64,000 nucleotides of DNA, from contig NC_064438.1 of assembly GCF_023343835.1 (NCBI RefSeq), forward strand, positions 56,320,578 to 56,384,577, in the 5' to 3' direction. A program made the position numbers and the translations under genes. Of the stretch, positions 31,746-45,397 are shown in pieces. How positions within the stretch are numbered: position 1 is the stretch's first letter; the number at the start of each line of letters is the position of its first letter. Source of the stretch: Lagopus muta. Its lineage: Eukaryota; Chordata; Aves; Galliformes; Phasianidae. The notes under the pieces were generated by a model, which saw only the letters and a program-made list of their open reading frames with translations, was not told where the DNA came from and searched no databases.

Positions 31746-33837
31746 ATGGTTACACTGGCTTGCTGCCCTGTAAGCTCTGGGGGAATGTTTTTTCTGTCTC
31801 TTTTTAAACAAAATCCAAGCTCACTGCAACTCAGTCTGTAGGTAAATCAATCAAAAATGAAAAAAAAAGGAGCAGAATTTGAACATTAGAATAAGTTTAA
31901 AGATTTACTGAATCATTCTCTGGCTTCTTTTTAAAAACTAGGAAAAAAAGTATAGCAAGTAGTTGTGAAAATTCAGTCCTTTGGATGCTGCAGGACTGAA
32001 AGTTTCTATTTTAGCAAGAGATGAGTGATCGCGTCTTGAAGTTGCTTTATTCTTTAGAAGTGTCTCTCACAACGAGGAGGAGGCCTCCTTTATCACAGAT
32101 ACAAACAACTTGCCTGCTGGTGTCCATTCCAGTACGCAGAATCATCCCTTCTGGCAGAATCAAGGCATGAGCTCTCATGTGGTTGATACAGGTGCTGGCA
32201 GATCAAAATCTGTCTGTTTTCCTGCTGAGGAGAGAGCTTCCCTTGTAAGATCTCTTTCCTCAGGGTTTATGAGCTAAACTGGGCAAACAGCTTCCTTCTT
32301 TCACAGCTATGAAGGATGTCAGAACGTTGCAGCTGTATGGTACGTGCTTTTCTCTGAAATCATTGCTTTGAAAGCTCTGAAATCTCAATTTCACCTTCTC
32401 GTGTCCTCACTTAGCTTTCTTGCACAACATTCCTTCAAAACAGAGGAGAAAAACAGTAGAAACAGAGATGAGGACATAGAAACATGCTGTTTTGTTCCCT
32501 TACCAGCCCCAAAACACAGGATGCAGGCAGGAAAGCTTTGCACAGGCGATTCTGGCTGCCACCAGGTTTGGTCTATATTTATCCTATTTCACAGCAGGAT
32601 TTAACACCACGGTGAATGTTACTGATCATCCAGAGGATATCTTCGTGGCTGCCAGGTGTTTGTTACGTTACAAGCTACAGTTTGCCTTGCTAAGTGTTGC
32701 TGCTGTGTTAGAGCTTTCATAGAGAGGAAGCTGCCAGCGATGTCCTCTTACCACAACACTCCCATGAGAGCTGGTGGCTGGAAGGAGAGGTGACAAACCT
32801 TGGTGCAGCTATGAGATATCCAAATCATGGGCTCCGTTTCTCATTCTGGCAGGACTTTATGTGAGCATGGGAGGTGTTTTGCATTGCCCCATGTGTCTGC
32901 AATGCTATGAGGCCGAATTGTGGAATCATTTAAGGTCAGAAACCACTAGGAGTTCTTACTCCAAATGTCAACCCATCACCAGCAGGAGCAGTAACCTAAT
33001 GCATAAAAGCAAGTGTCTTTTGGGTGATTCCTTAACCTGCATGAATCCTCTCTGAAATGAATGCATGAACACTTCCCTTACTCTTGTTGGTTGACTGTCT
33101 TTGTCTATTTACAGGCTTCAGTGCCACAGAACTCAGAGCTGACTCATCGCTGCAATGACAGTGAACACGTTTTGGAATGAAATAATGATGATGGGACAAG
33201 CTCCTTCCTTCTTGTTTATCCACTCTGGCTGCCAGAGCTAAGCCTCGTTTGAACTCATCTGAACCATTCTGGGCTGTGCACCATTCCTGAGGACACAGAG
33301 CTGTGTTTCTTTACAAAACATGAAGGGATTGAATTGAATTTCCACAAGATCTCGTCAGCTCTTCCTACTGTTTTCTCAAAGCGAACCAACCTTCACTGAA
33401 GTGTTTTTCCCCGATGCTGTCACACCTAAGCTGCATAAATGATACCTTTTCTCCCAAGGTTTTCTGTCTGAGAGACATGTGGTATGATAAAGATATTCTT
33501 TCCTCCCTAAGTTCTCATCTTAGTGAATGCTCTCTCCCCAAATCATTTGGGATTTCTGTAGGAAATCATCAGAACATCACAAGGATGTTTATTCCTTGAC
33601 AGTGAGAAACATCTTTAAAAAGAGCAGAGGAGATGTGTGTGTACTTAAGAGTGTGAAGAGTGAAGGGCAAGAGCGAGCAGTGCAGAAACTCTTCATTCTG
33701 GCAGCAACAATTGTGCTTTTCTGGACAGAAGGTCTTTCCTGGCTATTTATTCTGGAGCATTTTACAGTTTGGGAAGACTGAAGGAAGAGGCCAGCACTCT
33801 GTGTTAGTGATGAGTAACATTACTGAGGACCTTTTCC

Positions 33838-34175
33838 CATAGAATCATAGAATTCTTAGAGGTGGAAAGGATCTTTAAAGGCCATCGAGTCCAACTGCCC
33901 TGCAATGACCAGGGACACCACAGTTCCATCAGGTTGCCCAGGGCCTCATCCAGCCTCACCTTGAAAGTCTCCAGGGATGGAACATCCACCACATCACTGG
34001 GCATCCTGTTCCAGTTCCTCACCACCCTCACTGTAAAAGACTTTTTCCTTGTATCCAACCTAAATCTACCCTCCCTGAGCTTGAAGCCATTTCCCCTTGT
34101 TCTGTCACCACAGACCTTGCTGAAGAGTCTGTCCCCTTCTTTCCTGTAGTTTCCCTGTAGACACTGACAGGCCAC
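33838..34175 (-). mobile_element. CR1 LINE 3' fragment
   Basis: ATAGAATCATAGAATTCTTAG tail, AGTCCAACTGCCCTGCAATG, and further 3' UTR up to TTTCCTGTAGTTTCCCTG. A subfamily close to the copy at 10269. Confidence 0.9.
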
Positions 34176-34500
34176 TATCAGGTCACAAAGTTGTCTTTGT
34201 TTTCCACTTGTTTGGGAAACTTCACTTTACACCTGAAAACATTAAAATGCTTCTTCTCCTGGCTATTGCAAGGTCTGTTGGAGTTCCAGTTTCACTCTCA
34301 GTTACAGGGGAAAATAGTCAGCAAGCTCAAAGGTTAACATTTGTCTTGTTTTCAAAGGGAGATGCTGGATTGGAGCTGACATTCCAAAATCTGGCAGAGC
34401 CCATCACCAGAGGGAGATAACCAGATCTCCTAGCAGGAGCAGGGCTGTTGCTGTGGGTGACTCAGGGAGCCTGCAGGCACTGCTGCAGCCAGCAACAGCC

Positions 34501-34820
34501 TCACAGAATCACAGAGTCACAGAATGGCCTGGGTTGGAAGGGACCTCAAGGATCACGAAGCTCCAACTCCCCACCAATGCAGGGCCACCAACCTCCACAT
34601 CTCACAGCAGCCCAGGCTGCCCAGGGCCCCATCCAACCTGGCCTTGAACACCTCCAGGGATGGACGGGGCATCACAGCCTCTCTGGGCAGCTGTTCCAGC
34701 ACCTCACCACTCTCACAGCACACAACTTCCCCTGACATCCAACCTCAATCTGCCCTCCCTCAGCTCCAAACCATTTCCTCTTGTCCTGCTGTTATCTCCC
34801 CTTTCCAAGAGTTGAAGGAG
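34501..34820 (-). mobile_element. CR1 LINE 3' fragment
   Basis: CAGAATCACAGAGTCACAGA tail, then GGTTGGAAGGGACCTCAAGG and the full CAGCTGTTCCAGCACCTCAC region. Confidence 0.93.
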
Positions 34821-36819
34821 CCTCTAGGGGAGAAGCAGCTTTGTTTTTCTGGATGTGCCCGCTGATGTGTGACATTCCCACTGTAGGAACAACAGAAAGA
34901 ATTCATGGTTACAGTTTGCTAAGATATAATGGGGCAGAAGACCCATGGAAATAATGTTTCTGGAGAGACGATGGAGAAGAGGTTGTGTAAGCTTCCACCT
35001 GTGATGCTATTGTGAACCTGCTTGTGAATCAGAACACTTTCAGTCCTCATTTCCTGCAGATATGTGAGTCAAGAAGAGAAGGTTTGCTTGACCTGCAAAC
35101 CCCAGGCAGTTTGGAGGGCCAGCAGAGAGGTCTTATGTGTGGAAATTGGTAAGGCAGAGGTGGTGTCTTACAGAGTTGCTTTTGACTCTGGCTTGTGATC
35201 CTGTGATGTTCTCCTTTGCATTTTAGCAAAATCAAATCTCTACATCTTAAGATGGGCACAGTGTAACAATACAGATTCCTAAATGTTTTACCACTTTGGA
35301 TTCTCAGCCCTGTGCAAAAAACCACCATGATAACGTCATTAAAAATAATTCCTTTATGAACATTAAAGCCAGTGATGAATGCAGACCCACTCTCCACAGC
35401 CTTGCAGTACATCACCCTTCAAGCAGAAGCCCTGTCCATCCCTACAGCAGTGAGAAAAGTAGATACATCAAGTTTGGCAGGGCAGGAAGGTCAGGATGGA
35501 GCTTCTGTGCACTGAAGGTGAAGGCAGGCACAGGCTGCAGAGGAGACATTTAGAAATATTGCCTGGGCATGTAGAGATGTATCAGGAAAGCCCAATGGCA
35601 CTTGGATTTGAGACTTGCAAAGAACGTCAGGGGCAACAAGTAAAGCTTCTACTACTGGATTAGCAGTAGTCCAAACAAGGAGCATGTGAGCCGTTTGCTG
35701 AGTGGGGTGTGTGGTACAGTGACAGCAGGCAATGAGACTGAAGAACTTGATGCTTTCTTTGCTTCTGTCAGCAGGATCCCTTGAGCATCTCTGCCTAGGG
35801 AGGGTGTTCAAGGAGAAAAACGACCAGCAGTGGGTAAGTATCTATCCAGGGACTGCTTCTGTGATAATTTGGTCCACACAAGTCCATGGAATGAGGAATG
35901 AATGAATGGAATGAATCAGGATGCATCTGAAAGTGCTGAGAGAATTGGGCGATACCCTCCTAAGACTGCTTTTAATTTTCTGCATTAATGCAAATAAATA
36001 ATAATCCAGTCCATGTGTAATTCAGCTCAGTTCACCTGAGCTACGTCCTTACTTTCCATAATGCAAATGAGAACATTGCAGCTCTGCTGTTTGTTTGATC
36101 CCATAGCCTTGCTCAGAAGCCCACCTCGGGACAGCATCATCTCCTGTAAGTACTCTCTTCACATGAACTTTTCAAGGTCACTGACTGCCTGAGCAGCTCT
36201 TTTATGCAATTTCCTACCATTAAGTACAGCAGAAGCAAGTCAGCCTTGGTACTTTATTTATAGATCCTGGAGTTCTTGCATTCTATTAACCAGGGCAGAA
36301 ATGGGATGAATTTTTTATCCATTATGGACCTTGTGCTGCATAAAATATTGTGCATTTTTGCAGGAGGCTCTACTGTTTTAACCTCTGACATGTAATTAAT
36401 GATGCAGCTACCGGTGTTCTACTGATGTCTTGTATAAGGCTTGTGTGGTGCATGTGTATTTATCCACTTCGTATTCGTTCAGTATATTAAATTGACTTTG
36501 TTTGTAATGAGAAGTCCAAGTGTTCAGCTTCCCTGTATTTACCATGAACTGAGAAACTGATGTGCCAAATGGTGTGAGGTGCTGAGGCTCACACTTCTCA
36601 CATTTCATGCTCTTCTCTTTCGATTTGCATTTTGGCCACAACTTTAGGTTGCAAGGCTGACTGCTCTTTCCTGGGCCTCTGTCACCGCTGACTCCTTGGG
36701 AGCATCTGCTGGTGATCACAGAAAGGAATGAAGTTGGCTTTGGCTGGTTCTCTTATTGCACGCATGGACAGCAGCCTTAATGAGCACTGTTTAGCTGACT
36801 GCTCAGGAGGGTTTTAATA

Positions 36820-37008
36820 GAATCATAGAATCATAGAATGGCTTGGGTTGGAGGGGACCTCAAGGATCACGAAGCTCCAACCCCCCACCAATGCAGGGCC
36901 ACCAACCTCCCCATGTCATAGCAGCCCAGGCTGCCCAGGGCCCCATCCAACCTGGCCTTGAACACCTCCAGGGATGGATGGGGCATCACAGCCTTTCTGG
37001 GCAGCCTT
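36820..37008 (-). mobile_element. CR1 LINE 3' fragment
   Basis: ATAGAATCATAGAATCATAG tail, GGTTGGAGGGGACCTCAAGG, ending at GCCTTTCTGGGCAGC. Confidence 0.93.
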
Positions 37009-39112
37009 AATTGTTTTCACAAGGTTTCTTTCTACCTTCTGTTCTGCCCTGCGCCATAGAGCTCTTCAAATGCTGTTGAGCATGAGACCAAAGGCTGCAT
37101 TTGTGGTGCTAAAGAGCATGATCAGCAGGACTGGAGTGCCAACACAGAGGCTACAGGGGATCTGATGATACTCAGAGAGACCCAGATCCAGACGTGCTCT
37201 GAGCACCTCTCATGTACACTTGATCCATTTCCACGGAAGACCAGAAGAGAAGGAGGTGTCCCTGATGTTTTTCCATCAGACATAATTTCCCCTTTCCGGG
37301 TAGAACAGCCATTCTCCATCTGTCTGGATCTCTGCATCCCCTCAGAATGTGATTCCAGCGGTGCTGGGGGAGCATGAGGGCTCAGCATGGCAAGGTCTGC
37401 TGGGGAACAGAGGCTGTGGCTCTCAAGCAGCTTGTAGAATTATTGGAGAAAGGCTTTTTGAAGATGCTCCAGTAACAAGATGTGTACGGAGACTTGGACC
37501 TCCGGAGATCTGAAAGCCATTAATCATGTGAAATTAAGGCAGTTAATCAAGTCTCAGAAACTGACAAAAGATTGTTCCTGAGGCTTTTTACCTTGAATAT
37601 CTTTGGAAAATGATAGTTTCAGCTTTCCACCTGATTCTCTCTGCCAGCTAATTCATTTTAGTCAGAAGCAACCCAAGGTCAGCCCCATGTGGCTGTGTCA
37701 GCTCAAGATGTTTCACTTCTGTCAGGCTCCATTTCTGCTTGGTGCTCGTGGTGTCATGGAGGTGCTGCCGGGTTCTGCAGCTCAGCTTGGGGAAAGAACT
37801 GATTCTGCAGACCTCAGTTTGGGGTTGTTTGGAACTCGAAGCATTTCTGTCATCAGATGAGATGCTATGTGCAGTAACAGGGAGCATGACTACAGAGCAG
37901 GAGCGTGCTCGAGGCGCAGGCTGTGCTCATGCTATCTGCATTCTGAGTTCACACAGAAACCCTAATTCAGCTAATCTTTTCTCACTACGTAATTTATGCA
38001 ATTACTCTCAAATTGAATTGCTCCAGATGCTGATTTTTGCCCTGTTGGTTGTCTGCTGATTCCTTTGCTGTCAAATGCGGCAGTGGTAACAATCAGAGGT
38101 CAGAGCCCCTTCTCAGGGCTGCTGCTTTTTGCTGTGCCCATGGTCCCACAGCTGAGTATCCTGAATGCAGTTTGCATTGCTCCATGGTGCCAAGGTCCCC
38201 CACACAACAGCAGGGATGATGCCCCAACCCCTGGTGCTGGGGGTCGGGCTGCCCCTGGTGGTTCATCATGGCAGCAGTGCCCTGTGCCCTGCCCATCGGG
38301 TGTCACGGTGTCCCTGCCATGAGGACAACAGCACAAACTGCAGCACTCACACCTTGCAGGCCTCCTGCCAGAGCTCACCTGTGCCCAGGCAGGAGGAGCG
38401 TGGTTACTTAAATCCAAGTGATCGTGTCTATATATCAGAGTTTCTCCTAATTTGATGGTAAAGTGAAAAGCAGTCCAGGGCTTAACAGCATGTGCAGTAG
38501 AGCTAATTCCTGCACTGAATCTGAGTTATGCTGGGAAGTTATTTTTGTGTTATACAGGAGATGGGTGTTTTGAAGGTTAGCCTGCGATCTCAGAGGGATT
38601 CAGAATCACAGTGCTGGAGCCTTGATGTCCATTCATATCAGTGGGAAGTTTCCAGCCAGCTTTGAGGGGCTTTGAAGTGATTTATTCTGGAGGATAAATA
38701 GCATATCTGAACATAAAAGCTGAATTGGCATCAATTAGCTGCCGGACCCTTCCTGGCATCCCTGCAGATCCAAAGCTCCCACCACACGATTGGTTGTGCT
38801 GAGGTAAGCAGGTAGGATGCTCAGCCTAGGGGATGCATCTGCACCAAGCCCCACACCTCGTCCCACTGGCTTTGCAAAGAGGATGCAAATGGAGGAAAGA
38901 GCAACTATTATCTGTCCCTTCTAAAGACTGCATTTCTGCCGTGTTGCTATTGGCACTGTTCCTGTTTGGCACCAAACAGGACTTCAAGACGTTTTGCCAT
39001 CTAGTTCGGTTGATGACAATTGAAATAGCCCAGTTTCATGTGCAGCCTCCTTGAGAAGGCGTATTAAGCATTAAGGGATCCCATAAGCGATCTCCTGTAA
39101 TTACCGATAGTA

Positions 39113-39126
39113 GCACCAGGTGGCGA
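39113..39126 (+). promoter_or_regulatory. CTCF-like site in the gene desert
   Basis: GCACCAGGTGGCGA matches 12 of 14 positions of CCASYAGRKGGCRS on the + strand, in unique DNA. Confidence 0.35.
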
Positions 39127-41458
39127 GAGCAGCCTTCATTTCGTGTGCTGCTCAGTGCTGAGCATCAGCAGGCAGGAATAACGCCGATAACAGCACTGAT
39201 GCAGCCTTCAAGAGGAGAGGAAATAGTTGCTTCTGCATTATCATCTCAAAAGACGTGCCGGGGCTTCGCCAGGCTGTATATGATGGCACTGTCCTGCAGA
39301 GATGACCCCCTCAGCCATTACCACCTGGTGAAGAAACACTGCTGTGTTCATCCATGAAAGACTGGGCTGTGAGGTCAACACAACAAAACTTGGAGGATGT
39401 GTCTATGGATGACGTGGAGTTCCTAGCAAAAATGACAAATGGAAGCATTTGGCCAAGGCTAGAGGTGCTGTCGTGCAGGATTTGGGTTGGATAAAGCATC
39501 AATATCCTATGATGCTTTATGCAGCCTCTCATTGGGATTTCATGGCATCTTTCCCCAAGGATGGGGCAGCATATTGTACACAGACTGGCTCGAGGCTGGC
39601 TGTACTGGGGGGTGACGTTAGTGTGTGTTTGAACAGCTGCACCAGGGTACAAGAATGGCATTTGTGATTGAAAATATTTTGTTTCAATAGTCTTTTATTG
39701 AAAGAAAGAGTGGTCAGGACAGAGACTTTGAGTCTGACTTGGTTTCCATGTTTGCATCACCAAGGCCAGTCCTTGTTGTCACTGGTACCCACAGACTGTG
39801 TGGCACCAGCAGCCCTGGGCAGAGGGAAGTGAACTGCAGATGCTTCTCTGACTCTTGTGCTGAGCAACAAGCATGGATTTATGTTGTTAAACACAAGTAT
39901 CTCTTGTAAAGTGACTTAAAATTAATGTTATCCTTAGTGAAAGCTAAGTTTTTAATACAGAGAATGCAGTTGGTGCTCTGAGTATTTGTAAGTCCACTCG
40001 TTGTGATCCAGGGACAGAACCAATGTAAGCAGCTTTCCCTTTGCATTCCCAGCTGCAGCTGAACGCCACAAACTGGGTTGTGCTTTGGGTCTGCACCTGC
40101 AGGCTTTGCTACAGAGCAGCTATTTCTCTCTGCAGAGCTGCCTTTGTCTCGTGGCACCTCTGCATGTTCCAGACCGGTCTCTCATCAGGAGCCTGTGGAT
40201 ATCTGCTCTGTGCATCAATTATCTGCTCTGCTGTCTTTTGGGCACTGTTTATGCTTCCTGACTGAGGGCAGAGACATGAAATGTGTTCAGAGTCACCCTC
40301 ACTACATTAGTGCTTCCTGTAGAGCCCTGATTTCTGACAGCACCCTACAACCCCAAGCCCTGGGGCTGTGGAGTGAGAGCTGGGGTTGCTAAGACTATGC
40401 CACGTACGTGTGGTCTGAGCCCATCTGCAAATCCAGAGCTGATCATCATCCTTAATGCTTACCTGTGGCCATGCATTCTGCTGGCTGCAGCCCAGAGCAT
40501 TGCAGGATGCTGGAGGGGAAGGCTCTGTGTGCTTGTAGGACAGTCCTGCTCTGCCAGGGGTTGTGCTGGAGCTCAGGAGGTCAAGAACACATTGCTTTTT
40601 AACACAATATTTTAATTCTGCATTATTTCTCTTTGAAGAAAGGAGATGCAGCAGAGGGGAGATACTGACTGTGCTGCTTCTCAACTGCCTACAAATTGTA
40701 TGTGACTGCCTTCCTTCTGCTGCTCTCAGCCTTGATAACGGAGCAGCACAGCACGAGATGTAATGGATTAGGAATCTTGTTGGAAGGATTTTAAACCCTT
40801 GTTGCACATCAGCCTGCAGTGTCCTCTCTCCATTCTGGAGACAGTAATGTAACACAGCCATGCCATGATTACTCTGTTGATTAAGGGGCATCATTATATG
40901 TCGCTTTTGGAGCTTTCAGCTTTGAAGCTGAAGACAAATAATGAAGGTGCAGAACAGACTGCACCTTCTCTCTCCTGCTCTCCAGGTAAAATGCCTTATT
41001 TGATTTATTTCACATACCCCAAAAACAGGACATAGATTATTAAACATTGCCAAATCTTTCTGCTCTCATAGGCAGTGCTGTTTGTGAAATAGTCTACTTG
41101 CAGGTCTTTCCAATGCTGTTGAACATCCTAATAGCAATATATTTGGAAACAAGAGTTCTTCAAGAGTTGCGCTATTGAAATATACAGGAGTTTCTTTCCT
41201 TACTCAGAACACATTTGAAATTGAAAACATAGTTCCAAGTTTTTATCTGCAGCCATATCGTATTCTATGGTCACAATTTGAAGTAGGGTTATTTAAAACA
41301 TTGATACTTCTTACCCACCTTCATTTACACAGAGATCTGACTGTTCTGCAGATGGGCTCAGGGTGTCACTCAGCAGGCAGATCAGCAAGCAGAGAGGTGG
41401 GATGACTGGTAGGAGATTTGGTCACCTGTTGCCAGGCAGCAGTCTGCCATGTGTATTA

Positions 41459-41735
41459 GAATCACAGAGCCATAGAATGGCCTGGGTTACAAAGGAGCAC
41501 AGTGCTCATCCAGCTCCAACCCCCTGCTGTGTGCAGGTCGCCAACCAGCAGCCCAGGCTGCCCAGAGCCACATCCAGCCTGGCCTTGAATGCCTGCAGGG
41601 ATGGGGCATCCACAGCCTCCTTGGGCAACCTGTGCCAGTGCCTCACCACCCTCTGGCTGAAAAACTTCCTCCTCATATCAACCTAAACCTCCCCTGTCTC
41701 ACTTTAAAACCATTCTCTCTTGTCCTAAAGGATTA
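41459..41735 (-). mobile_element. CR1 LINE 3' fragment (GCAAAGGAGCAC subfamily)
   Basis: AGAATCACAGAGCCATAGAA tail, GGGTTACAAAGGAGCACAGT, and 3' UTR up to ACCATTCTCTCTTGTCC. Confidence 0.93.
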
Positions 41736-42330
41736 TTATTACTATTATTTTTAACTGTACGGCATTTTCTCAGCACTGCCAATGCATGACATTGCAAACC
41801 TTTGATTCTCTCCACTACTGAACTTCTCCAGATGGCACAGTGTCGTGGCACAGGACAAACCATCCTGTATCACTAGCTAATGATGGAGCACCAGCTTCTT
41901 CACAGTGATCATTGCAACTGTTAAGAGCAGCCCCAGGATTACTGTGCTTATGATGTTTCCTTGAATATAATTTCCCGAATGCCTTTAGCTTTACTGTGAC
42001 AGTTTTTCTCTAATTGCAGAAATAGCAAAATGCCTTGAGCATATTTATTCACTTGAGTTTTATTTCAGTTACTCATTATAAAAGTGTTAATAATGGCCCG
42101 AAGGGAAGGAATAGAATTGCATTTGAGCAATAGAGAGCCAAAGACAAGTTGGTTTAAAATTTTGCATAATGGACCGTAATGCCTTTTGTAGAGTTTTTCT
42201 TTTCTGCTTTTTCATTTCCCCTTCTGCCACTTGATGGTTCAGAAAGCAGAAAGGGAAAAAAAGGCAACTGAGTTATGTGATACTGTGTGTCTTGGACTGA
42301 GTAACTGTTGGGAAAAGTCAGTCTTTCAGG
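41736..42330. other. Unique A/T-rich DNA, no gene
   Basis: No repeat or ORF recognised. Confidence 0.55.
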
Positions 42331-42825
42331 CAATCATAGAATGGCCCGAGTTGCAAGGGACCTCAAGGATCATGAAGCTGCAATCCCCCACCACACACAG
42401 GGCCACCAGCCTCCACATTTCACAGCAGCCCAGGCTGCCCAGGGCCCCATCCAACCTGGCCTTCAACACCTCCAGGGATGGACGGGGCATCACAGCCTCT
42501 CTGGGCAGCTGTTCCAGCACCTCACCACTCTCACAGCACACAACTTCCCCTGACATCCAACCTCAATCTGCCCTCCCTCAACTTCAAACCATTTCCCCTT
42601 GTCCTGCTGCCATCTCCCCTTTCCAAGAGCTGACTCCCCTCCTGTCTGCAGGCTCCCTTTAGGTACTGCAGGCTGCACTGAGGTCACCCCGCAGCCTTCT
42701 TTTCTCCATGCTGAACAAGCCCAGCTCCTTCAGCCTGTTCCCATAGGGGAGGTGCTGCAGCCCCCTATGATCATCTTTGTGGCCCTCTTCTGGACCCTCT
42801 CCAACAGCTCCCAGTGCTTTGTCTC
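42331..42825 (-). mobile_element. CR1 LINE 3' fragment (about 495 bp)
   Basis: AATCATAGAATGGCCCGAGT tail, whole 3' UTR, then TTCTTTTCTCCATGCTGAAC and TCTTTGTGGCCCTCTTCTGG from the region upstream. Same subfamily as the copy at 15568. Confidence 0.93.
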
Positions 42826-43659
42826 AACAAGGTGTAGTAGCTCATATCTTACAGATCTGGAGGTCAAGTAGGGAACTGCTATCTCTGCTTTTCTGTTCCT
42901 CTCTGAAAGCAGAGGCTTTGGCATCATCAGTGAGGCAAAGACAGAGTGCTCAGTGTTGGTGGTGTGGCAGTACTTCCCAGGAGAGGTGCCTTGTGAGTCA
43001 ACGCTTCCCATCGTGTTGGTGAGCTGATGGTTTTTGACAAGCTGGCTGTGACATGAGGTTGTGCGATCCGTCCATGGTGTTCTTGGGCTGAAATGCAAAG
43101 GCTGGAGGGGCAGTGCTTGGAGATCTTGTGTGGGAACCTCTGGAAATTGTATGCAAACATCTCGGGGGATGTGCTGCACACCTTGGCACCAGTCGGATCC
43201 CATCTTGCTTAGCAAAAGGCCAATGTGCTGCTTTTCAGGTTCTGTCTTTCCTTCTTTTGGCAGAACGGTGCTGTGCTTCCATTTAAACACAAGTGTCAGG
43301 TTTGGTTTGTGAATTATGATTATTAAAGCCTTGTTTTATCTTCCCAAAAGACTTCTGAAATTATTTATACCATTACAATTTGTCAGAGGGGAAACTTCAA
43401 AGGGATTAAAATAAACATATAATGTATTTGTAGTAGTACAGATAGCCTGGGACTTTAATTCCCCTGCAGATTAGAGGGTGAAGAAAGCCCATTTATCAGG
43501 TCAAACAGGAAATGTAGTGCCACACTGAATTAAATATCTTTGGTGCACAGCCCTCACGTGACACTGTTTTAAGGTATTTTGGTCTCTATTAAAGCACCGT
43601 TTCACTTTCTTCCTGACAATATACTTATTACCTTTTGTAATCTCAAATTCATGTCTCAA

Positions 43660-43915
43660 TCATAGAACCACAGCACGGTTGGGTTGGAAGGGACTTCACA
43701 GACCCACCCCTCATGTAGGCTGGGTGCCCCCCAGCTCAGGCTGCCCAAGGCCCATCATCCATGGCCTCAGGCACTTGCAGGGATGGAGCACCCACAGCTC
43801 TGGGCAGTGCCAGGGTCTCACCACCCCTGAAGGAGGAATTTCTTCCTTTCTTCTAGGACATGTGCCCCTGTTTCTCTAGGGTGATGCCAACCCATAGATG
43901 CTGACAGTGCCACCA
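43660..43915 (-). mobile_element. CR1 LINE 3' fragment (different subfamily)
   Basis: AATCATAGAACCACAGCACG tail, GTTGGGTTGGAAGGGACTTC, GGCTGGGTGCCCCCCAGCTC. Resembles the copies at 49491 and 53248. Confidence 0.88.
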
Positions 43916-44914
43916 GCCCCACAACGATGTGATGTTTGCTATTTGTATGTCTGGCTGCAAGGAAGATATGATAAATATGAGTCTGCAAATTAATTCTCTA
44001 GTCCTGAAAATACCTCTTGTATTAATACAGCTTCTGCTTTCAGCAATGAGGTGCCCTGCAGAAGAGCACAGAATGCAGCAGCGTTTCTGTCATCCTTTCA
44101 TTTTCCTTCAGCCTTCACGGAGAGGCCATGCTGTGTGGCTCTCACAAGTCTGAGGGTGGATTTCTTGCTGCTGTGTCAGAGCCCACAAACAATACTGAGC
44201 AATGCAATCCCAACATGGTCCTCTGGCTTACTCTTGGTAATGCTGATGTAGGATTGCACACGCAGGCAGTGAATGCAGGCATGCACACTCACAAGCTGCA
44301 GGAGAGCTTTATTCTTTGTTAATGAACTCACCTTCACTGCTGAGAAGGATTGGAAGGAGCTCTGCTTCATCCCATCAGTGCACATTCACAAAGACCTACT
44401 GGAGATGGAGAAGGGATCTTCCTTTACTCAAACCCTCTGTATCCTCTCCAGGTCTTCATCCTTTGGCCATCAAGTTTTAAAAAGCAATCAAGACAACAGC
44501 AAGAAAAACTTCAGTGTCCTTAAAAATGGTCTTGAAGTTGTTCTGGACGTGGCTCAGCCCTGGGAGAGTTCTGCAGACCTTTCAGGATCTGACACTGTCG
44601 CTGTTAATTGAAGAGACTCAGTGGCATCCTCTCGCTCTTGCAGGGTCAGACTGGGATAACGTTCCCTCACCACTGATAAATCACCATTCATTAGGATGGC
44701 TAATGCTCCTCAAACATAATTGCTTGGTTACATGTGGAAGCAGATTTTCTCGAAGCAGGGGAAAAGACAGCAGTGCAGAATAAAGATTAAGTGCCTGCCA
44801 CTTTTTTTTGTCCTCAAAATGGTCATTTTTTTCTTTTTTTAAATTTTGGATCAAGTAAAAGTTGGGCTGAATGACAATTCTCTCATTTAATTATTCATGT
44901 TTTCCTGCAAGCAG

Positions 44915-44961
44915 CAATTGGGATATGAGCAACGTAGCTCATATCTCAATTGATTTTTTTT
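44915..44961 (+). repeat. 16-bp inverted repeat with 6-base loop and T-run
   Basis: The left arm CAATTGGGATATGAGC (44915-44930) and right arm GCTCATATCTCAATTG (44937-44952) are reverse complements except one position, which is a G-U pair as RNA. The loop is AACGTA. A GA and then T9 follow. Confidence 0.8.
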
Positions 44962-45397
44962 TGTTGTTGTCTTTTTTTAGGGGTGGGCTGAAAAGGGGCA
45001 TCATGCCTATATGTATGTTAGCTGTGCCCTGAGTGTGGGGCACTTCCTCTGCGTGGCAAAGCTGGGTTGCAGGTGCTCCTTTGTTGGCCTGGGCAGGAGG
45101 TGCCTGTGTCCTCTGTGTGGAGGTGGAGAGGGCATCTGTATGCCCTGGAGTTGGGGAACTGTGCAGTAAACCTCCCCTTGGTTTGTCCTGCTGTGCCTGT
45201 TGGCTGCCTGGGACCCAGCATTGTAGGAGCACTCAGCCAAGCCCTGCTGTGGAGGATGCTTTTGGGAGAGCTCATTGCCCTTCTGAACACCTCTCCATTG
45301 CGACGACCAGCTTGTCAGGACCATTGCTGCCCTGCTTGTGACCCTCATTGGAGACTGGTAGGACAACCAGCCCAAAGCAGGGAACTGGGACTAGGTT

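Larger units (their letters stand above)
28263..33837. other. Gene-free region, start of the putative CDKN3-BMP4 gene desert
   Basis: No supported gene. CR1 fragments lie at about 28303-28450, 28468-28560, 29129-29356, 30840-31605 and 31608-31745. Unique-looking DNA without recognised features covers about 28560-29128, 29357-30839 and 31746-33837. Confidence 0.65.
34821..41458. other. Gene-free unique DNA with one CR1
   Basis: No supported gene; all ORFs are short and unrecognised. One CR1 copy lies at 36820-37008. A small GAAT-rich run is at about 35886-35915 and a CTCF-like site at 39113-39126. Nothing else recognised. Confidence 0.6.

Noticed and set aside
40307-40894. 195-codon - strand ORF
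   Set aside because: No recognised domain, composition typical of random DNA, no splice-site or CpG-island support.
42730-43290. 186-codon - strand ORF
   Set aside because: Starts in unique DNA and ends in the antisense of a CR1 copy. The tail resembling [13 protein letters not shown] is the CR1 ORF2 end, now disconnected, so at most a broken remnant.
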